Source of the DNA: JAPOUP01 sp965203255
GTDB lineage: Bacteria; Pseudomonadota; Alphaproteobacteria; Rhodobacterales; Rhodobacteraceae
NCBI GenBank assembly: GCA_965203255.1
Contig: OZ241882.1
Span: 248,001-312,000, forward strand
DNA: 64,000 nt
Direction: 5' to 3'
The notes under the pieces were generated by a model. That model did not search any database, was not told the DNA's origin, and saw only the letters and a list, made by a program, of their open reading frames with translations. Position numbers and translations under genes: made by a program. Shown piece by piece: positions 36,972 through 46,881 of the stretch (position 1 is the first letter of the stretch; every line of letters starts with the position of its first letter).

Positions 36972-37189
36972 TGTGTTTGCTATCCAGCCTTCGGTTTGGC
37001 TTGGCCTGACCCCGGCCTGTGACCTGTCTGCACGAAATTCGTGCACCGGAGTCTCTCTAATTTTGGCATGAGCACGGCAGGGGGCCTCTTTACCCCACCA
37101 AGCGCTTCTGGAGCCATATACTGATGTGCCAAAAGACAATTCAAGACAAAATCGATATTTTTATCAAAAATGTGCGGCCATGCCACACC

Positions 37190-38032
37190 TTACCTTTTCA
37201 GTCTGGCACCTATCACCCTGTCTCGACCGTCCAGGTCCCTGTGGGTCGCGATGCAGTCGAGACCGACATCCATGAGTATGCGAGACACCGCCTCTGCCTG
37301 GGTCGGTCCAATCTCAACGAGAACGCGGCCACCCGGCTCCAGAAACCGACCCAGACCATGTGCAATGGCACGATACGCAGAAAGGCCGTCAGCCCCATCA
37401 GTAAGTGCGATCATCGGATCATGAAGGCGAACCTCAGGGGCAAGCTCCCTGAATTCGCTGGCTGAAACATATGGTGGATTCGACACGATCAAATCAAAGC
37501 TGCCGACCACATCCTCATACCAGTTTGACTGAACCGTTTTCAATCGTGGTTTCACTTCAGCTAGAATTGCATTGGAATCGGCCACCTCCAGCGCTTTCTT
37601 CGAGATGTCCGTCGCCACCGCAACTGAACTTTGCCACTCGGCCAACAGCGTCACCGCGATGATTCCGCTTCCGGTGCCAAGATCGAGAATCCGGTGGCTC
37701 AACCCCTCATCAAGCGCGGCGGCAATGAGGATCTCCGTCTCTGGTCTTGGATCCAGAACATGGGAGGACACGACGAACTCCCGACCCCAGAACCACCGTC
37801 TGGCCAGTATGTGGCCAACGGGCCTGCGTGCCAGTCGCTGCTCAACAAACGCCTCGAATCGGAGCAAATCCTCTTTAGGCAGGTGATTTTCGAGACTGAG
37901 CGTCATTCGGTCAGCCGGAATTCCAAGCGTTGCCGCCATCAACGCACGCGCATCTCTCGACCCTGATTCCAGCCCAGCTTCGTTCAGACGAGTTGTAGCG
38001 GATGCCAAAGCGGACCGAACCAACCCGTTCAC
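37190..38032 (-). CDS. prmC: Peptide chain release factor N5-glutamine methyltransferase (PrmC)
   Basis: 280 residues: an N-terminal helical domain, then a class I SAM methyltransferase with RILDLGTGSGIIAVTLL and the catalytic NPPY in IVSNPPYVSASEFREL (about residue 185). It methylates the Gln of the GGQ motif in release factors. The start overlaps the prfA stop by 4 bp, coupling the enzyme to its substrate gene. Confidence 0.95.
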   Translation of the reverse strand: MNGLVRSALASATTRLNEAGLESGSRDARALMAATLGIPADRMTLSLENHLPKEDLLRFEAFVEQRLARRPVGHILARRWFWGREFVVSSHVLDPRPETEILIAAALDEGLSHRILDLGTGSGIIAVTLLAEWQSSVAVATDISKKALEVADSNAILAEVKPRLKTVQSNWYEDVVGSFDLIVSNPPYVSASEFRELAPEVRLHDPMIALTDGADGLSAYRAIAHGLGRFLEPGGRVLVEIGPTQAEAVSRILMDVGLDCIATHRDLDGRDRVIGARLKR

Positions 38033-39078
38033 GTGCCCAACTCGGCCAGTCTGGTTGCCTGATCATGCGCTGTGAGCGCCTCTATGATCTCACCTAAGTC
38101 TCCCTGCATGATTTGGTCGAGCCGATAGAGCGTGAGGTTGATTCGATGGTCGCTCAATCGTCCCTGCGGGAAATTGTAGGTGCGGATACGTTCACTTCGG
38201 TCGCCCGTTCCCACTTGGGAGCGTCTGTCAGCAGAGCGTTCTGCCTCCGCCTTCCGCCTTTCGAAATCGTAAAGTCGCGCCCTGAGCACACGCATTGCGA
38301 CCTCGCGGTTCCGGTGCTGGGACTTCTCGGAGGATGTCACCACAATCCCTGTTGGAAGGTGGGTGATTCGAACGGCGGAGTCGGTTGTGTTTACATGCTG
38401 ACCACCCGCCCCGCTAGAGCGCATCGTATCGATACGAAGGTCGGAAGCATCGATTCTGACGTCAACATCCCGGGCCTCAGGAAGCACTGCAACCGTTGCG
38501 GCGGAGGTGTGAATTCTCCCGCCGGATTCCGTTGTCGGTACGCGCTGCACCCTGTGAACACCACTTTCGAATTTCAGACCTGCGAAGACCCCTTGCCCCC
38601 GTATGTTCACGATCGCTTCACGGATGCCACCAAGTTCGGTGTACTGCTCCACGATCATCTCGAGGTTCCAACCCTGTGCATCCGCATATCGCTGATACAT
38701 ACGCAGGAGATCGGCGGCGAAGAGCGCGGCTTCCTCACCGCCAGTTCCAGGGCGGATCTCCAGAATCGCTGATCCGGAGTCAGCCGAATCCCGGGGCAGT
38801 AACGCCAGTCGAAGTGATTGTTCGAGCTGCGGGAGTCTTTCCTTCAGTGCAGGAAGCTCGTCCCGGGCCAATGTCGAGAGGTCGGGGTCATTCAGCATCG
38901 CTTCAGTGTCGGCAATACTGTCAAGCAGACGACGGTATTCGGCGATCTGGGTAGCGACGGGAAGCAGTTCGGCGTATTCCCGGCCGAGTGCTGCTATGTC
39001 TCCGTGCCCATCAGCCATTGCCGCCTCGACATATTCGAACCGCTCGGTGATCTGTGTGAGTTTCTCTAACGGAATCAT
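38029..39078 (-). CDS. prfA: Peptide chain release factor 1 (RF1)
   Basis: 349 residues from ATG 39078 (MIPLEKLTQITERFEYVEA). Class I release factor hallmarks are the GGQ loop in RSSGAGGQHVNTTDSAVRITH (about residue 225-245) and the codon-recognition tripeptide region in the preceding domain (RVPTTESGGRIHTS contains PTTE, the alphaproteobacterial form of the RF1 PxT motif). It recognises UAA and UAG. It forms an operon with prmC. Confidence 0.97.
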   Translation of the reverse strand: MIPLEKLTQITERFEYVEAAMADGHGDIAALGREYAELLPVATQIAEYRRLLDSIADTEAMLNDPDLSTLARDELPALKERLPQLEQSLRLALLPRDSADSGSAILEIRPGTGGEEAALFAADLLRMYQRYADAQGWNLEMIVEQYTELGGIREAIVNIRGQGVFAGLKFESGVHRVQRVPTTESGGRIHTSAATVAVLPEARDVDVRIDASDLRIDTMRSSGAGGQHVNTTDSAVRITHLPTGIVVTSSEKSQHRNREVAMRVLRARLYDFERRKAEAERSADRRSQVGTGDRSERIRTYNFPQGRLSDHRINLTLYRLDQIMQGDLGEIIEALTAHDQATRLAELGT

Positions 39079-39400
39079 AGGGCTGGTTTGCCCAATTGAT
39101 CCTGTTCGGTCAAGATCGGTCATCATTGCCGTTCATATCTTGCGTGATCCGAAGATCGTCAGATCCAGAGGGGCTAAACTGCATGGGGGGTCCATAGCGC
39201 AACCAGGCCGACAGGATGGTGTGGTCAGGAGGTCAGGTCAGCACATCCAGGGCGTGTTGATCCTTTAGCCATATCCCGGACTGGAGTTGGGTCTGCGGCG
39301 CTGGCTCATGCATGCGTTCGACAGCCGCATCCATATCTTCCGAAACTCTTCCGCAATCGCAACCGGCAGCTGCTAAGGGTTCCATGAACTCCCCAACCAA
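39079..39400. other. Gap between speB and prfA
   Basis: 322 bp between two minus-strand genes. No gene is recognisable; it presumably contains the prfA promoter, but no clear motif pair was found. Confidence 0.4.
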
Positions 39401-40363
39401 TTAACGCCGCATCCAACACCAAAGGCAAAGCAACTCGACCGCAGCATGAGCACCAGCGATTGCGGTGGCGCCAGTGGGGTCGAACGGAGGCGAAACCTCG
39501 ACGACGTCTCCTCCAGCCATGCGAAGGCCAGCAAGGCCACGCAGTATCGCTGCGGCCTGCCAACTCGCCAAACCGCCCCACACCGGTGTCCCGGTCCCTG
39601 GTGCAAAACCAGGGTCAAGCACATCAATGTCGAAGGTCACATATGCGACCGCGTCGCCGACAATCCCCAGTATCCTCTTCGCCACCTCCTGCGGTCCGGT
39701 TCGATGCACTTCCTGTGCATCGATCACAGTGATGCCAAGTGTATCCGGATTGTCTGTCCGAATTCCAACCTGTACAGATCGCCCGACATCGACCAGCTCT
39801 TCCTGAACCGCCCTGAAGAACATCGTGCCGTGGTCGACCCGCAATCGATCATCATCGGCCCAAGTGTCTGTATGTGCATCGAACTGTACCAGCGCAACGG
39901 GGTGGCCAAGCCTGTCCACGTGCGTGCGCAGGCATGGCAACGAAATCGAGTGATCTCCACCCAATGCAATGCAGCCGACGCCCTGAGTCAGGATCCCACC
40001 AATATGTTCTTCAATCAATGCCGGAATGTCAGCAGGGACTGCGTAGTCGAAAGCCATGTCACCGAAGTCCGCAATAGCGAACTCGCTCAATGGATCAAAT
40101 CCCCACCCGTAGGGTGCGTCAGGTGCCTGAAGTGTACTTGCTTCGCGGATGGCGCGGGGGCCAAATCGGGCCCCTGGCCTGTTTGTCACTGACTGGTCAT
40201 ACGGAATTCCGGTGACAGCGAGATCCATCCCGGAAAGATCCTTGGTATAACGCCGCCGAAGGAACGACGTAATGCCTGCGAACGTATTCTCGTTCGAGAG
40301 TCCCTTGAGGCTCTCGCGTGTCAGCGCCGTATCTACCTGCGTCCGCGCATCCGCCAGAGCCAT
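39401..40363 (-). CDS. speB: Agmatinase / ureohydrolase family protein
   Basis: 320 residues from ATG 40363, with GAGG 8 bp upstream; a GTG at 40390 is in frame. Dimanganese ureohydrolase motifs are complete: CIALGGDHSISLP, VQFDAHTDTW, and FDIDVLDPGFAPGTGTPVWGG. The family cleaves agmatine to putrescine and urea, though some members act on guanidinobutyrate or formimidoglutamate. The start is 33 bp after the end of the M20 hydrolase gene, so the two are probably co-transcribed. Confidence 0.9.
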   Translation of the reverse strand: MALADARTQVDTALTRESLKGLSNENTFAGITSFLRRRYTKDLSGMDLAVTGIPYDQSVTNRPGARFGPRAIREASTLQAPDAPYGWGFDPLSEFAIADFGDMAFDYAVPADIPALIEEHIGGILTQGVGCIALGGDHSISLPCLRTHVDRLGHPVALVQFDAHTDTWADDDRLRVDHGTMFFRAVQEELVDVGRSVQVGIRTDNPDTLGITVIDAQEVHRTGPQEVAKRILGIVGDAVAYVTFDIDVLDPGFAPGTGTPVWGGLASWQAAAILRGLAGLRMAGGDVVEVSPPFDPTGATAIAGAHAAVELLCLWCWMRR

Positions 40364-40396
40364 TTCAGTTGCCTCAATATCGCTGCACACACCACA

Positions 40397-41560
40397 CTAT
40401 CCAACGGGACACGCCCTCTCAACCAGCCGCACGAAAAAAGATGCGCCTAACGGTGCGATACTGTCATTGAAGTCGTATGCCGGACTGTGGCAGTAGGCTG
40501 TCTCCCCCTGCCCAAGGAACAGATAAGCACCCGGACGAGCCTGAAGCATATAGCTGAAATCCTCCGCGCCCATCTCCGGCCCCACATCTGTAACCACTTT
40601 CTCTGTGCCCACGATTTCCGCCGCGACATCCGCCGCAAACGCAACTGAGGCTTCATCGTTCACAGTCGCGGGATAGCCTTCGTCAAATTCCAGAATGGCT
40701 CTGACATCAAATGCTGTTTCATGGCCCTTCACAATTTCAGCGATCCTTCGGAAGGCCATGGCCCTCACATTCCGGTCAAATGTCCGAATCGTGCCGGAAA
40801 ATCTCGCTTCGCCCGGAATGACGTTGTTCGCCGTTCCAGCGTGAAATTGTGTTACGGAAATGACCAACTCCTCTACGGCCTTATGGTTGCGGCTTACAAC
40901 TGTCTGAATCGCCTGAACCATAGCCACGGCAGCGGCAACCGGGTCGACAGCTTCATGGGGCCACGCCGCGTGGCCGCCGACACCTTTTACAGTCACTTCA
41001 AACTCATCCACGGCGGCCATGATCGGTCCCGGCGCTGTAAAGAAATGCCCCTCCGAATAGAGCGGTGCGTTGTGAAGGGCGAAGACCCGTGTCACATCCA
41101 GATTGTCGAGAACACCTTCGCGAACCATAACCTCGCCACCACCACCGTATTCCTCCGCTGGCTGGAACAGCAGAGCGACCCGCCCGCTGAAGTTGCGGGT
41201 TTCGGCGAGGTATTTCGCCGCACCAAGGAGCATCGCCGTGTGTCCGTCGTGGCCGCAAGCATGCATCGACCCCGCAGTTTCACTTGCGTAGTCCACCCGT
41301 GTCTCTTCCTCGATCGGCAATGCGTCCATGTCTGCACGAAGCCCGATTGTTGGGCCGGGTCCCTGCCCTTCAATCACTGCGGCGATTCCTGTGGTGGCAA
41401 TTCCTTCATGGATCTGGTCCACTCCGAATTCCCGAAGTTTCCTGGCTACAAAGGCTGCGGTCCTGTGACATTCAAATCCCAGTTCGGGATTGCGATGGAG
41501 CCAACGTCGCCATTCGCGCATTTCGTCAGCAAAGTCGCCGATACGGTTGATGACGGGCAT
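40397..41560 (-). CDS. M20 family amidohydrolase (hippurate hydrolase-like)
   Basis: 387 residues from ATG 41560 (MPVINRIGDFADEMREWRRWLHRNPELGFE). M20D signatures are GLRADMDALPIEEET, SMHACGHDGHTAMLLGAAKYLAE, LLFQPAEEYGGGGEVMV and a metal-ligand region near the end (ADVGPEMGAEDFSYML-like). Members remove acyl groups from amino acids (hippurate, N-acetyl amino acids or IAA conjugates); the exact substrate is not readable. It precedes the agmatinase gene on the same strand, suggesting a nitrogen-scavenging unit, and is divergent from mazG. Confidence 0.92.
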   Translation of the reverse strand: MPVINRIGDFADEMREWRRWLHRNPELGFECHRTAAFVARKLREFGVDQIHEGIATTGIAAVIEGQGPGPTIGLRADMDALPIEEETRVDYASETAGSMHACGHDGHTAMLLGAAKYLAETRNFSGRVALLFQPAEEYGGGGEVMVREGVLDNLDVTRVFALHNAPLYSEGHFFTAPGPIMAAVDEFEVTVKGVGGHAAWPHEAVDPVAAAVAMVQAIQTVVSRNHKAVEELVISVTQFHAGTANNVIPGEARFSGTIRTFDRNVRAMAFRRIAEIVKGHETAFDVRAILEFDEGYPATVNDEASVAFAADVAAEIVGTEKVVTDVGPEMGAEDFSYMLQARPGAYLFLGQGETAYCHSPAYDFNDSIAPLGASFFVRLVERACPVG

Positions 41561-41629
41561 TGCTGGACTCCCTTCCATTCTAGCGGGATAACCGTATCAG
41601 ACATTCCGTAACTCAAGAAAGAGGAAACG

Positions 41630-42457
41630 ATGGGCAGCGGCCGTGACGAGCCTACGCTTGACTCTACTGGCGGTATCCTTCGCCTGCTGGATGTCATGCG
41701 ACGGCTTAGGAACCCCGATTCCGGCTGCCCATGGGACATTGAGCAAACTTTCTCCAGCATAGCGCCATACACGATCGAAGAAGCCTACGAAGTTGCTGAT
41801 GCCATTGAGAGGAACGCGTGGCACGAGCTTGAGGGTGAACTTGGCGACCTCTTGCTCCAGACCGTCTATCACGCAACGATTGGCGAGGAGATGGGGCTCT
41901 TTGACTTCGACAGCATCGCCCAGAAAATATCGGCAAAGATGGTTGGCCGGCATCCACATGTATTTGGAGATGAGTGCCGCGATAGAAGCGCTGATGAACA
42001 GAGCCGCAACTGGGAAGCCGTGAAGGCTGCGGAACGGGCGACGAAAGGTGCGCAGGGCGCACTGGATGATGTTGCGACTGGACTGCCCGCGCTGCTGCGC
42101 GCCACAAAACTTCAGAAACGTGCCGCACGGGTCGGATTTGACTGGCCAGACCCAACACAGGTCATCGCAAAGATCGCGGAGGAAGCGGCCGAACTTGCCG
42201 AGGCCCGGACCTCCGGCGATGCCAAGAGTGTCTTTGAGGAACTCGGCGACCTGCTGTTCGCCATCGTCAACCTCGCACGTCATCTCGACATTGATCCCGA
42301 GGCCGCATTGCGTTCAGCGAACGGGAAGTTCACCCGTCGCTTCCAGATCGTTGAATCGCGGCTTGCTGAACTGGGCAAGTGCGCTCAGGACAGTGACCTT
42401 GCCGAAATGGATGCATTTTGGAACGAGGTAAAGGCATGCGATGAACGCAATCATTGA
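41630..42457 (+). CDS. mazG: Nucleoside triphosphate pyrophosphohydrolase MazG
   Basis: 275 residues with two MazG domains. The first has LLDVMRRLRNPDSGCPWDIEQTF, SIAPYTIEEAYEVADAIE and ELGDLLLQTVYHA; the second has IAKIAEEAAELAEARTS and EELGDLLFAIVNLARHLDID. The ExxE..ExxD metal-binding pattern is present in both. It hydrolyses NTPs/dNTPs to NMP and pyrophosphate, cleaning the nucleotide pool. Full-length, with 69 bp separating it from the divergent M20 gene. Confidence 0.95.
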   Translation: MGSGRDEPTLDSTGGILRLLDVMRRLRNPDSGCPWDIEQTFSSIAPYTIEEAYEVADAIERNAWHELEGELGDLLLQTVYHATIGEEMGLFDFDSIAQKISAKMVGRHPHVFGDECRDRSADEQSRNWEAVKAAERATKGAQGALDDVATGLPALLRATKLQKRAARVGFDWPDPTQVIAKIAEEAAELAEARTSGDAKSVFEELGDLLFAIVNLARHLDIDPEAALRSANGKFTRRFQIVESRLAELGKCAQDSDLAEMDAFWNEVKACDERNH

Positions 42458-42559
42458 CGATTCTCTGATGGTTGAGCCTGCAAACACTGTGTCCACAAGG
42501 ATCCCTAGGTTCGGTGATCCACTTTTCAGCCTTCGACGTTGTTGGCAGGCCAGGGTCTG

Positions 42560-43498
42560 ATGGTGGAGCAGATAATCATCGATACCGATCCAGGGCAGGA
42601 TGATGCCATTGCCATTCTTCTGGCACTTGCATCGCCTGAGTTGGAAGTCGTCGGAATTACGGCAGTTGCCGGCAATGTCCCGCTGCCGCTTACCCAAAAA
42701 AACGCACGTATGGTCTGTGAACTTGCAGGTCGCACCGATGTTCCGGTCTTTGCAGGCTGCGACGCTCCACTGAAGCGAAGATTGGTCACAGCTGAGCATG
42801 TTCATGGGAAGACCGGGCTTGACGGAATCGATCTGCCCGACCCTAGGCTGCCACTTAAGGAGGCGCATGCCGTCGAGTTCATCATCGAGACGCTGCGCAC
42901 ACGGCCCTCCGGCTCAGTAACCCTTTGCCCTCTGGGACCGCTAACCAACATTGCGACTGCGTTCCAGCGCGCTCCGGAAGTGATCGGCAGGGTCCGCCGG
43001 CTTGTTCTGATGGGCGGCGCATATTTTGAAGTCGGCAACATAACACCGGCCGCCGAATTCAACATTTATGTCGATCCCGAAGCAGCCAAGGTGGTGTTCG
43101 GATCAGGTGTCGACCTTGTTGTCATGCCTCTGGATGTAACACACAAGGCACTCGTTACCGTCGATCGAATTGAGGCATTCCGACGTCTGGGTACCGGTGC
43201 GGGACATGCCATTGCCTCATGGACTGATTTCTTCGAGCGGTTCGATAAGGAAAAGTATGGCTCGGAAGGAGCGCCGCTGCATGATCCAACCGTGATTGCC
43301 TACCTCCTTGAGCCGAACCTTTTTGCAGGTCGTCACATCAATGTCGAGATCGAGACGCAATCGGATCTGACCCGGGGAATGACCGTCGCTGATTGGTGGG
43401 GCGTTACGGACCGTGCGGCAAATGCGCAGTTTATGGGCGAAATAGATGACGAAGCGTTCTTTGAACTCCTCACCCAGCGGATTTCCAGGCTAAGGTAG
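42560..43498 (+). CDS. Nucleoside hydrolase (inosine-uridine preferring family)
   Basis: 312 residues from ATG 42560. The calcium-binding N-terminal motif IIIDTDPGQDDAIAILLALA is diagnostic, with GNVPLPLTQKNARMVCELA, LCPLGPLTNIATAFQR, LVLMGGAYFEVGNITPAAEFNIYVDPEAAKVV and the C-terminal HDPTVIAYLLEP. It cleaves the N-glycosidic bond of nucleosides to base and ribose for salvage. It lies 102 bp after mazG in the same direction, a plausible but unproven functional pairing around nucleotides. Confidence 0.94.
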   Translation: MVEQIIIDTDPGQDDAIAILLALASPELEVVGITAVAGNVPLPLTQKNARMVCELAGRTDVPVFAGCDAPLKRRLVTAEHVHGKTGLDGIDLPDPRLPLKEAHAVEFIIETLRTRPSGSVTLCPLGPLTNIATAFQRAPEVIGRVRRLVLMGGAYFEVGNITPAAEFNIYVDPEAAKVVFGSGVDLVVMPLDVTHKALVTVDRIEAFRRLGTGAGHAIASWTDFFERFDKEKYGSEGAPLHDPTVIAYLLEPNLFAGRHINVEIETQSDLTRGMTVADWWGVTDRAANAQFMGEIDDEAFFELLTQRISRLR

Positions 43499-43666
43499 GG
43501 TTCGTTCCTGAGGATATGTGCGCAATTGGAATCCGGCCACCTCCTGGAGCATTCCGATGATCACGTCCTGCCTACCTCAATGCTTCATATTCCCATTCCA
43601 GTTTCGATGGACAGGATCTGCTTCGATTGGGTGGCGAAGCAATGACACTTCGCCTAGATTGTTTAC

Positions 43667-45106
43667 ATGATGCTCGCTCTTCAGTTCGACAACAGCTACG
43701 GCACGCTTCCTGGCCGGTTCTACTCGCGCCTGACACCGACGCCAGTGTCCGAACCGAGGCTTGTCGCCGTAAACAAAGCTCTGGCTGATGAACTCGGATT
43801 GGATACAGATGAGCTGAAAGCAAGTGAAGCCGTTCGGATCCTGGCCGGAAACACCGTGCCGGACGGTGCGGACCCACTTGCACAGGTCTATGCCGGTCAT
43901 CAATTTGGAGGTTGGGTGCCCCAACTTGGCGATGGCCGCGCCATTCTTCTTGGAGAGATATTTGATACCAACGGGATACGCCGCGATCTTCAGCTGAAAG
44001 GTGCAGGTCGCACTCCCTATAGCCGTGGCGGAGACGGACGAGCCTGGATTGGCCCGGTGATCCGGGAGTATGTGGTTTCAGAGGCGATGCACGCGCTCGG
44101 CATACCAACCACCCGTGCTCTTGCTGCGGTTACGACGGGTGACCATGTCTACCGGGAATCCCGGCTTCCCGGTGCGGTCCTGACACGGGTCGCATCAAGC
44201 CATATTCGTGTCGGTACGTTTCAGTTCTTTGCAGCCCGTCAGGATCTGGGGGCGCTTCAGACACTGACCGACTACGTGACCGCGAGGCACTACCCCGGCA
44301 AGAGCGGTGCGCTGGAAATGCTGGATGCCGTGATCGAGGCGCAGGCAAGTCTGGTTGCCCAATGGATGGGTGTGGGATTCATCCATGGTGTCATGAACAC
44401 CGACAATACGCATGTTGCCGGCGAAACCATAGACTATGGCCCCTGCGCGTTTATGGACGGATTCCATCCTGATACGGTCTACAGTTCCATCGACAGATTT
44501 GGGCGCTACGCCTATTCCCGGCAACCTGACGTCATGATCTGGAACATGGCTCAGTTGGCCACCGCGCTGCTTCCTCTGATCGATGACGACCAAGACGCGG
44601 CCGTGGAACAGGCAACGCATTCCGTTCGTAGGTATCCTGAACTCTATGAAGTCGCCAGACTGGAGATCTTTCGTGCAAAGTTAGGACTCGGTTCAACCGA
44701 GAATGGAGATGCCGAACTCGTCAATAGTCTGCTTAATGCAATGAGGGATGAACAGGCGGACTTCACGAACACGTTTAGGGGACTACTCGATGCGTCCGCC
44801 AGAAATCAGTTCACCAATCCTTCCAAGTTCGACGAATGGTTTGAGCGCTGGTCAGCACGACGGCAGCGCGATCGGTGTTCGCTCAATGAACAGGAGGAAC
44901 TGCTGCGATCCGCGAACCCTGCCGTCATTCCCCGTAACCACCAGATCGAAAAGGTGATTCAGGCAGCGCTGGCGGAGAATTACACACCGATGCTGAAGCT
45001 AAACGAGGTGCTGGCAAATCCGTTCGAGCTGTTGTCCGAAGATGTCTCATTCGCGCTTCCTCCCAAGCCTGGCGAAGAGGTCCGCCAAACTTTCTGCGGC
45101 ACGTGA
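43667..45106 (+). CDS. selO: Protein adenylyltransferase SelO (YdiU family)
   Basis: 479 residues, the normal length. Pseudokinase-fold SelO motifs are FDNSYGTLPGRFYSRLTPTPV at the start, VYAGHQFGGWVPQLGDGRAILLGE, LKGAGRTPYSRGGDGRAWIGPVIREY, and GVMNTDNTHVAGETIDYGPCAFMD with the metal-binding residues. It ends TFCGT, a cysteine where eukaryotic SelO has selenocysteine. SelO AMPylates proteins under redox stress. No strong ribosome-binding site precedes ATG 43667, but the N-terminus matches the family. Confidence 0.95.
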   Translation: MMLALQFDNSYGTLPGRFYSRLTPTPVSEPRLVAVNKALADELGLDTDELKASEAVRILAGNTVPDGADPLAQVYAGHQFGGWVPQLGDGRAILLGEIFDTNGIRRDLQLKGAGRTPYSRGGDGRAWIGPVIREYVVSEAMHALGIPTTRALAAVTTGDHVYRESRLPGAVLTRVASSHIRVGTFQFFAARQDLGALQTLTDYVTARHYPGKSGALEMLDAVIEAQASLVAQWMGVGFIHGVMNTDNTHVAGETIDYGPCAFMDGFHPDTVYSSIDRFGRYAYSRQPDVMIWNMAQLATALLPLIDDDQDAAVEQATHSVRRYPELYEVARLEIFRAKLGLGSTENGDAELVNSLLNAMRDEQADFTNTFRGLLDASARNQFTNPSKFDEWFERWSARRQRDRCSLNEQEELLRSANPAVIPRNHQIEKVIQAALAENYTPMLKLNEVLANPFELLSEDVSFALPPKPGEEVRQTFCGT

Positions 45107-45271
45107 GATGTCTTCGGGACCCTTCGGAACTCTCGGTTACCGCCGATTCCCTGCCGCAACGGAATTCCACGGCTTGGCAGCCTCATGAACAATGAAATCC
45201 GGGACCGTCAATCCTGATCCATGCTTCATTGATCCGGTGGGAAGTTCTGGCCGCTGAACAACCGGTTCATG

Positions 45272-46870
45272 TCACGAACTAAAGTCCCGGAGAACCTGAC
45301 CGGCGTTCACGGATGTTCGCTTGCCGTGCCGCATGGCGAATCGACCGTTTACCAGAACATGGACAACGCCCGAGGCATAGCGGCGAGGATGGCGGGCAGT
45401 TGCTTCGCTGGCGATACTTTCCGGATCAAAAACGCAGATATCCGCGAAGTAACCTCGCTTGAGCGCGCCTCGATGCAAAAGTCCAAGCCGTTCGGCTGGA
45501 AGCGATGTTATCCGGCGCAGGCCTTCGGCCATATCAATGACGCCCCGGTCGCGTACGTAGTGCTGAAGGAACCGTGCCGCCCAACCGTAACCGCTCAATG
45601 ATCCGACCAGATCCTTCAGGACACCGTCGTTGGCAATCGCGACAGTATCTGAAATCACGGCGCATTCGGGCTGCTGCAGACACAGGTCCACGTCGTCCTC
45701 ACGGAAGGACTTGGATGTCCACATCGTCGACATGATATGCTCGCCCTCCGAGGCCAGAATATCCAGCACAGCGTCATAGGGATCCTGACCGCGCATCCGA
45801 CCAATCTCGTCGAAGTCCATGCCGACAAGATCCCTGTTTTCAGTGGCGTTGAGAAGTGCGATGTCCTTCCACTTTCGTGCCTTTACGATCAACCACATGG
45901 GCTGCGGGTTCGATTTGATCCTTTCCCGTTCCTCGGGATCCGCAAGGCGACGGAGCACCTCGTCCAAGCCACCGGACTGGGCCCATTTCGGCAGAATCGC
46001 GGCCATCAGGGTATGGTTCCAGTCGTGTGGAATTACGTCGAATGCAATATCCACATCGCGGTTGCGGGCGGAATCGATCATTTCCAGTGAGTGCTCCATC
46101 GCGTAGTCGGGAGCTCCGAACTTTGGCTGGATATGTGAAATCTGCAATCTGGCGCTAGATTGTCGTGCCGCCGCTATCGCCTCGGCAAATCCCAGATCGT
46201 AATGCGTGTCACGGTTGCGGACATGGGTCGCGTACAGCCGACCCCGCTCGGCAGCGACTTCGCACATGGGAACAAGGTGTTCCGGAGAAGCCAGGATTCC
46301 GGGAAAATACTCCAACCCCGACGAAAAACCGCCCGCTCCTTCATCGAAAGCCCTCTCGACAAGTCGGGCCATTTCCTCAATTTCGTGAAATTCGCCCGCC
46401 CTTGGCTCATTCCCAAGAACCGCCCGGTGAACTGTGCCATGTCCAACGAACGCCATCACGTTGACGCCGAGGCCACTTTGGTCGAGGACATCAAGATATT
46501 CACCGAACCCGTGCCAATGCGGATGATCGGCGTGACCAGTATACCATGGCGACACATCTTGGATCACGTCGTGGGAACAGACGGGAGCGCAGCTGATTCC
46601 GCATTGGCCAATCACTTCGGTCGTCACTCCCTGATGGACCTGGCTTTCGGCGCGTCTATCCGCGACCAAAGTGAAGTCCGAATGCGTGTGCATATCGACG
46701 AATCCAGGAGAGACGATCAATCCAGAGACATCAATTACTTCGCCCGCATGATTGCCAATCATTGCTTCAACTTCGGCAATACGACCATCCTTGACCGCAA
46801 CATCGCCCAGAAAGCCCTCGGTGCCGTTTCCATCGTGAATCTCACCACCCCTGAGGATCAGATCAAACAT
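45272..46870 (-). CDS. N-acyl-D-amino-acid deacylase family amidohydrolase
   Basis: 532 residues from ATG 46870 (MFDLILRGGEIHDGNGTEGFLGDVAV), the family start; an extension upstream would overlap dctM. Amidohydrolase-superfamily metal ligands are seen in SPGFVDMHTHSDFTL, with TTEVIGQCGISCAP, FSSGLEYFPG and LQISHIQPKFG. The C-terminal segment GYFADICVFDPESIA is also typical. It would release free D-amino acids (or related amines) from N-acyl forms. It begins 11 bp after the TRAP permease stop, so it is the last gene of the dctPQM operon and probably acts on the imported solute. Confidence 0.9.
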   Translation of the reverse strand: MFDLILRGGEIHDGNGTEGFLGDVAVKDGRIAEVEAMIGNHAGEVIDVSGLIVSPGFVDMHTHSDFTLVADRRAESQVHQGVTTEVIGQCGISCAPVCSHDVIQDVSPWYTGHADHPHWHGFGEYLDVLDQSGLGVNVMAFVGHGTVHRAVLGNEPRAGEFHEIEEMARLVERAFDEGAGGFSSGLEYFPGILASPEHLVPMCEVAAERGRLYATHVRNRDTHYDLGFAEAIAAARQSSARLQISHIQPKFGAPDYAMEHSLEMIDSARNRDVDIAFDVIPHDWNHTLMAAILPKWAQSGGLDEVLRRLADPEERERIKSNPQPMWLIVKARKWKDIALLNATENRDLVGMDFDEIGRMRGQDPYDAVLDILASEGEHIMSTMWTSKSFREDDVDLCLQQPECAVISDTVAIANDGVLKDLVGSLSGYGWAARFLQHYVRDRGVIDMAEGLRRITSLPAERLGLLHRGALKRGYFADICVFDPESIASEATARHPRRYASGVVHVLVNGRFAMRHGKRTSVNAGQVLRDFSS

Positions 46871-46881
46871 AGGCTGCCTTC